A DNA stretch of 64,000 bases from the NCBI GenBank assembly GCA_044230315.1, contig JBGARJ010000010.1:62001-126000 (forward strand), given 5' to 3'. Both the position numbers and the translations under genes were made by a program. How positions within the stretch are numbered: the stretch's first letter is position 1; each line of letters starts with the position of its first letter. The stretch is from M3007 sp044230315. Lineage in GTDB: Bacteria; Bacteroidota; Bacteroidia; Chitinophagales; Saprospiraceae. This document shows, in pieces, positions 61,045 to 64,000 of this stretch. The notes below the pieces were generated by a model, which saw only the letters and a program-made list of their open reading frames with translations, did not search any database and had not been told where the DNA came from.

Positions 61045-64000
61045 ATGCTAAGACTTTCCTACATCGGTTGGATCTTCGTGTCCTGCTACTTTTGCGCGCT
61101 GCATTGCGGCGCACAGTCGCCATTTCGGTTTGAGCAGGCCCTGTTGATCGACCGGTCGAAGGGATTGCCCGAGAACAACGTGCGGGGCATTTGCAAAGAC
61201 CCGGACGGCTTTGTCTGGATCGGCACATCCGGTGGATTGTGCCGGTTTGATGGCACCCGAATAAAAACATACTGCCATGCACCGGAGGATAGCAGTTCGC
61301 TTTTGGACAATGAAATCTACGAGGTAGTCGCATACAGGGGCCGGATCTGGGTGGCGACGGCAATGGGTCTGTCGGTGCTCGATCCGCGTTCGGAGCAGTT
61401 TGTCCATTTTCAATTTGATTCGACCGGAGTGGTATCCCATCCTGTGCGCGCGCCCAGGCGTGAGGTGACGGCCTTACACCTCGATACACACGGCATATTG
61501 TGGATCGGCGCCGGGAGCTTCGGTGTGGCGCGTTATCTGCCGGAGCAGAACGATTTTCAGTTTTACCCGGTCCTGGACCCGGCGGCACGGCAATTGTCGG
61601 TCAGCGTAGAGGGTGCGCTCCGGATTCTCAGCATGGCAGATGACCTTCGGAACGACTCGATCCTGTATGCCGGTACGCCCTCCGGGCTTGAAATTATTAA
61701 CTTGTACAGCGGGCAGGTGCAATGGTGTGTGTTCCGCAGGGCCGACCCAGCCACCCAGACTGCGGTAAATGCTTTCCGTCGGTTATATTTTCACGACGAT
61801 GGCCTGCTGTACGCCGGCAGCTGGCACGGCGGAGTACAAATTTACGATCCCAAGGCGAGGACGTTGACGCCGCTCCCGGTGACAGACCCGGAAATGAAGA
61901 CGTTCCTGAGCTCCGGTATTCAATCGATTTTTCGGTACAACCGGGATCAGATTTGGATCACAACGGGTGATGGGTTGATCTTGTATGACTTGCGGCGCAA
62001 CGCTATGGTCTTCTCCCGGAAAAACGACGTTCTGGACGGTTTTTACTACGGCATCGACTTCATAGATGAACGGAACAGGGTTTGGAATAGTAATATCAAT
62101 GGGATACACATATTCGACCCTGTCCTGCAGCAATTTGTATCTTATGAATACGAGGGATTGGATCAACGCCGTTGGTCATTCGCCTTTTATATGGATGCCA
62201 ATCCGGAAAGCGGCGAACTGGTGGTGGTACCCAGGAACAACAACAGCGTATGCCATTTCAATTTGAAGACAGGGCAATGGCGCCGATTCCCCTTGCGGTT
62301 GCCCGGCGATAAAACCCCGGCTAACTGGCTGCTTCGGGGGCTTTCCCGCGCTCCGGACGGCACGTATACGCTTTCGGCAGACCAGGGTTTGTTTTCCTAC
62401 GACCCGGCCCGCCACACCGTTCACCCCTTGAACTGCCGGCTGCCACTGCAAAATCCGCGCTATACAAATGTGCTTTGGGATCGTGCACAAACGCTTTGGA
62501 TTGGCGTCGGCCTGAACGGCTTGGCGCGGTGGAATCCGCGGACAAAATCGGTGCGGGTATTTGAACGGGAGTTCTTACCGCCTGGCGCCGGCCCCAAAGT
62601 ACTGGTTACCGATGGTTTGATGGAAGATCGCCGGGGGCAAATTTGGATCCGGCGGAGCGATGGTTTCAGTGTTTACCTGCCGGAGCACGACTCTATGCTT
62701 AATTTTTTATTCCGGCTTGCGCCCGAGCGGAGTTTTTTTAGCATCAACGGATTTGCAGAAGATCGTCAGGGGCATATGTGGGTATGCGGAAAAGACGGTT
62801 GGGTGGGCTATGCCGAAACGGCGCACCCGGAGCGGGGCCTGGTTCGGAAAATTGACCTGCGCGCTGATTATGGGCTGAGCGAAGTGTATGCGCTGGCTGC
62901 CGACTCTGCGGGGCTGGTTTGGGGATACACCCGGGAACACCTGATCTGGATCGATCCGCAAACCCTCCAGGTCGGTACCCTTAATTTTGAATATTGCAAC
63001 CAGGCGGTAGACTTTTATGCCTTTCAATTTTTACCCGACGGCCGGCTGGTCTTTGGCGGCAGAAGTAAGATCGTCCTGTTCGACCCCCGAACGTTGCAAC
63101 GCAATTCCGAAGCGCCCAAACCGTATGTGGAAGCTATACAGGTCCTTGGCCGGCCCCTTTCTGCAGTGCCGCAGGTGAACGGTCGTCCCGGGCTCCATTT
63201 GAAATTCTGGGAAAACAATTTTTCCCTTGCTTTTTCAGCTAAAGCCTTTACCCTGGGGTATGCCTGTCGGTTCCGGTACCGGTTGAAAGGCCTCGAAAAC
63301 TGGATCGAAGCCGACGACCGCCGGTATGCCAACTATACCAATGTTCCCGCCGGCGATTACCTGTTCCAGGTGCAGGTGGCCAACAACGAGGGCCAATGGA
63401 GTGAATCTGTGCTGGAATTGCCGGTTGGGGTCGATACTGCCTGGTGGGCCACCACCTGGTTTCGCCTTCTGGCGGGTTTGCTTGCGCTTTCCATGGTTTA
63501 CGGCGTTTACCGCTACCGCATCCTGCAGATCCGCCGGCAGGAGCGTTTGCGCTCCGGATTCGAAAAACGCCTTGCCAATGTGGAAATGAGCGCTTTGCTG
63601 GCCCAGATGAACCCCCACTTTTTGTTCAACAGCCTGAATTCGATCGACAGTTATATTATCCGGAACGAAACAAAAAAAGCCTCGGAGTACCTCAACAACT
63701 TCGCCCGCCTGATGCGGCTGATCCTGAACAATTCGCGTTCCAACTATATCAGTCTCAAGGACGAGCTGGAGGCGTTGGACCTGTATTTGCAGATGGAGAG
63801 CCTCCGGTTCCGGGATAAATTTGAATATGAAATCCGGGTCGATCCTTCTGTTGACGCCGCCTCCATTACTATTCCGCCAATGCTTATTCAGCCCTACATT
63901 GAAAATGCGATCTGGCACGGACTCATGCACCGGGATCAACCCGGCGGCAAGGTCATGCTGGCAATGCGCCTGGAGGACAACACACTGATTTGTTCGGTTG
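61045..64000 (+). CDS. Propeller-type sensor histidine kinase (Reg_prop, Y_Y_Y, LytS-like), cut at window edge
   Basis: The open frame starts at ATG 61045 and runs off the window (about 985 codons visible). A signal peptide (IFVSCYFCALHCGAQ) is followed by two-component-regulator propeller repeats, beginning GLPENNVRGICKDPDGFVWI with GTSGGLCRFDG, for about 700 residues. A Y_Y_Y domain (about 729-792: FRYRLKGLENWIEADDR, YTNVPAGDYLFQVQVANNEG) precedes one TM helix (WFRLLAGLLALSMVYGVY). The kinase part has the LytS/YehU-type phospho-acceptor motif LLAQMNPHFLFNSLNSIDSY with His858, then PPMLIQPYIENAIWHGL (N box). A LytTR response regulator usually follows such genes. Confidence 0.93.
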   Translation, partial: MLRLSYIGWIFVSCYFCALHCGAQSPFRFEQALLIDRSKGLPENNVRGICKDPDGFVWIGTSGGLCRFDGTRIKTYCHAPEDSSSLLDNEIYEVVAYRGRIWVATAMGLSVLDPRSEQFVHFQFDSTGVVSHPVRAPRREVTALHLDTHGILWIGAGSFGVARYLPEQNDFQFYPVLDPAARQLSVSVEGALRILSMADDLRNDSILYAGTPSGLEIINLYSGQVQWCVFRRADPATQTAVNAFRRLYFHDDGLLYAGSWHGGVQIYDPKARTLTPLPVTDPEMKTFLSSGIQSIFRYNRDQIWITTGDGLILYDLRRNAMVFSRKNDVLDGFYYGIDFIDERNRVWNSNINGIHIFDPVLQQFVSYEYEGLDQRRWSFAFYMDANPESGELVVVPRNNNSVCHFNLKTGQWRRFPLRLPGDKTPANWLLRGLSRAPDGTYTLSADQGLFSYDPARHTVHPLNCRLPLQNPRYTNVLWDRAQTLWIGVGLNGLARWNPRTKSVRVFEREFLPPGAGPKVLVTDGLMEDRRGQIWIRRSDGFSVYLPEHDSMLNFLFRLAPERSFFSINGFAEDRQGHMWVCGKDGWVGYAETAHPERGLVRKIDLRADYGLSEVYALAADSAGLVWGYTREHLIWIDPQTLQVGTLNFEYCNQAVDFYAFQFLPDGRLVFGGRSKIVLFDPRTLQRNSEAPKPYVEAIQVLGRPLSAVPQVNGRPGLHLKFWENNFSLAFSAKAFTLGYACRFRYRLKGLENWIEADDRRYANYTNVPAGDYLFQVQVANNEGQWSESVLELPVGVDTAWWATTWFRLLAGLLALSMVYGVYRYRILQIRRQERLRSGFEKRLANVEMSALLAQMNPHFLFNSLNSIDSYIIRNETKKASEYLNNFARLMRLILNNSRSNYISLKDELEALDLYLQMESLRFRDKFEYEIRVDPSVDAASITIPPMLIQPYIENAIWHGLMHRDQPGGKVMLAMRLEDNTLICSV

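Noticed and set aside
1..64000. Prophage, plasmid or complete insertion sequence
   Set aside because: No integrase, transposase, terminase or replication gene was recognised anywhere in the window.

Overview
The window reads as chromosomal DNA of a member of the Bacteroidota, most likely the Saprospiria/Saprospiraceae. The evidence is several proteins with type IX secretion (T9SS) C-terminal sorting domains, a gliding-associated giant surface protein next to PorP/SprF and PorE-like partners, DUF3822 next to rsmD, the head-GIN DUF2807 family, and promoter-like TAnnTTTG boxes instead of Shine-Dalgarno sites. The lineage is an inference. No phage, plasmid, complete IS or CRISPR array was seen.

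Layout. 1-4.5 kb: a truncated exported protein, a TonB-C protein, an RtcB RNA ligase, an exported beta-rich protein and a small membrane protein. 4.5-9.5 kb: an HMG-CoA lyase, an MBOAT acyltransferase and two lineage-specific proteins. 9.5-10.3 kb: a long non-coding stretch with two intrinsic terminators and duplicated motifs. 10.3-12.5 kb: OsmC and glycyl-tRNA synthetase. 12.9-23.5 kb: a PorP/SprF protein, an OmpA-type PorE-like protein and a ~2,250-codon SprB-like adhesin. The adhesin carries a 699-bp near-perfect tandem repeat array that is locally out of frame in this sequence. 23.7-30 kb: housekeeping genes (thioredoxin-like, TsaD, bactofilin, DUF3822, RsmD, LuxE-like, phosphoesterase) and tRNA-Arg(CCT). 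30.4-38 kb: DUF1573, a GT39 glycosyltransferase, an ABC permease overlapping a GHMP kinase, and a large secreted metalloprotease. 38.4-47 kb: glycine decarboxylase, homogentisate dioxygenase, tRNA 2-selenouridine synthase, DUF2807 and acetoacetyl-CoA synthetase. 47-64 kb: a 5'-nucleotidase lipoprotein, TPR proteins including a second PorE-like protein that ends in SPOR domains, M43 and M28 peptidases, an unusual RibF-glycosyltransferase fusion, an RluA synthase, MddA, and a propeller/LytS sensor kinase cut by the window edge.

How the genes fit together. The 12.9-23.5 kb block looks like a surface-adhesin export and anchoring unit: a giant CHU_C-tagged substrate, a PorP/SprF partner that would hold it, and a periplasmic OmpA-type linker. 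The peptidases at 35.2, 53.2 and 54.8 kb are probable T9SS cargo. HMG-CoA lyase, homogentisate dioxygenase and acetoacetyl-CoA synthetase all make or use acetoacetate, and glycine decarboxylase adds to an amino-acid-catabolising profile, although these genes are scattered rather than in one operon.

Most unusual items: the fused riboflavin kinase/FAD synthetase-GT2 protein, the SPOR-tailed PorE paralogue, the recently homogenised repeat array with mutually compensating indels, and the duplicated intergenic elements around 8.9-10.1 kb.
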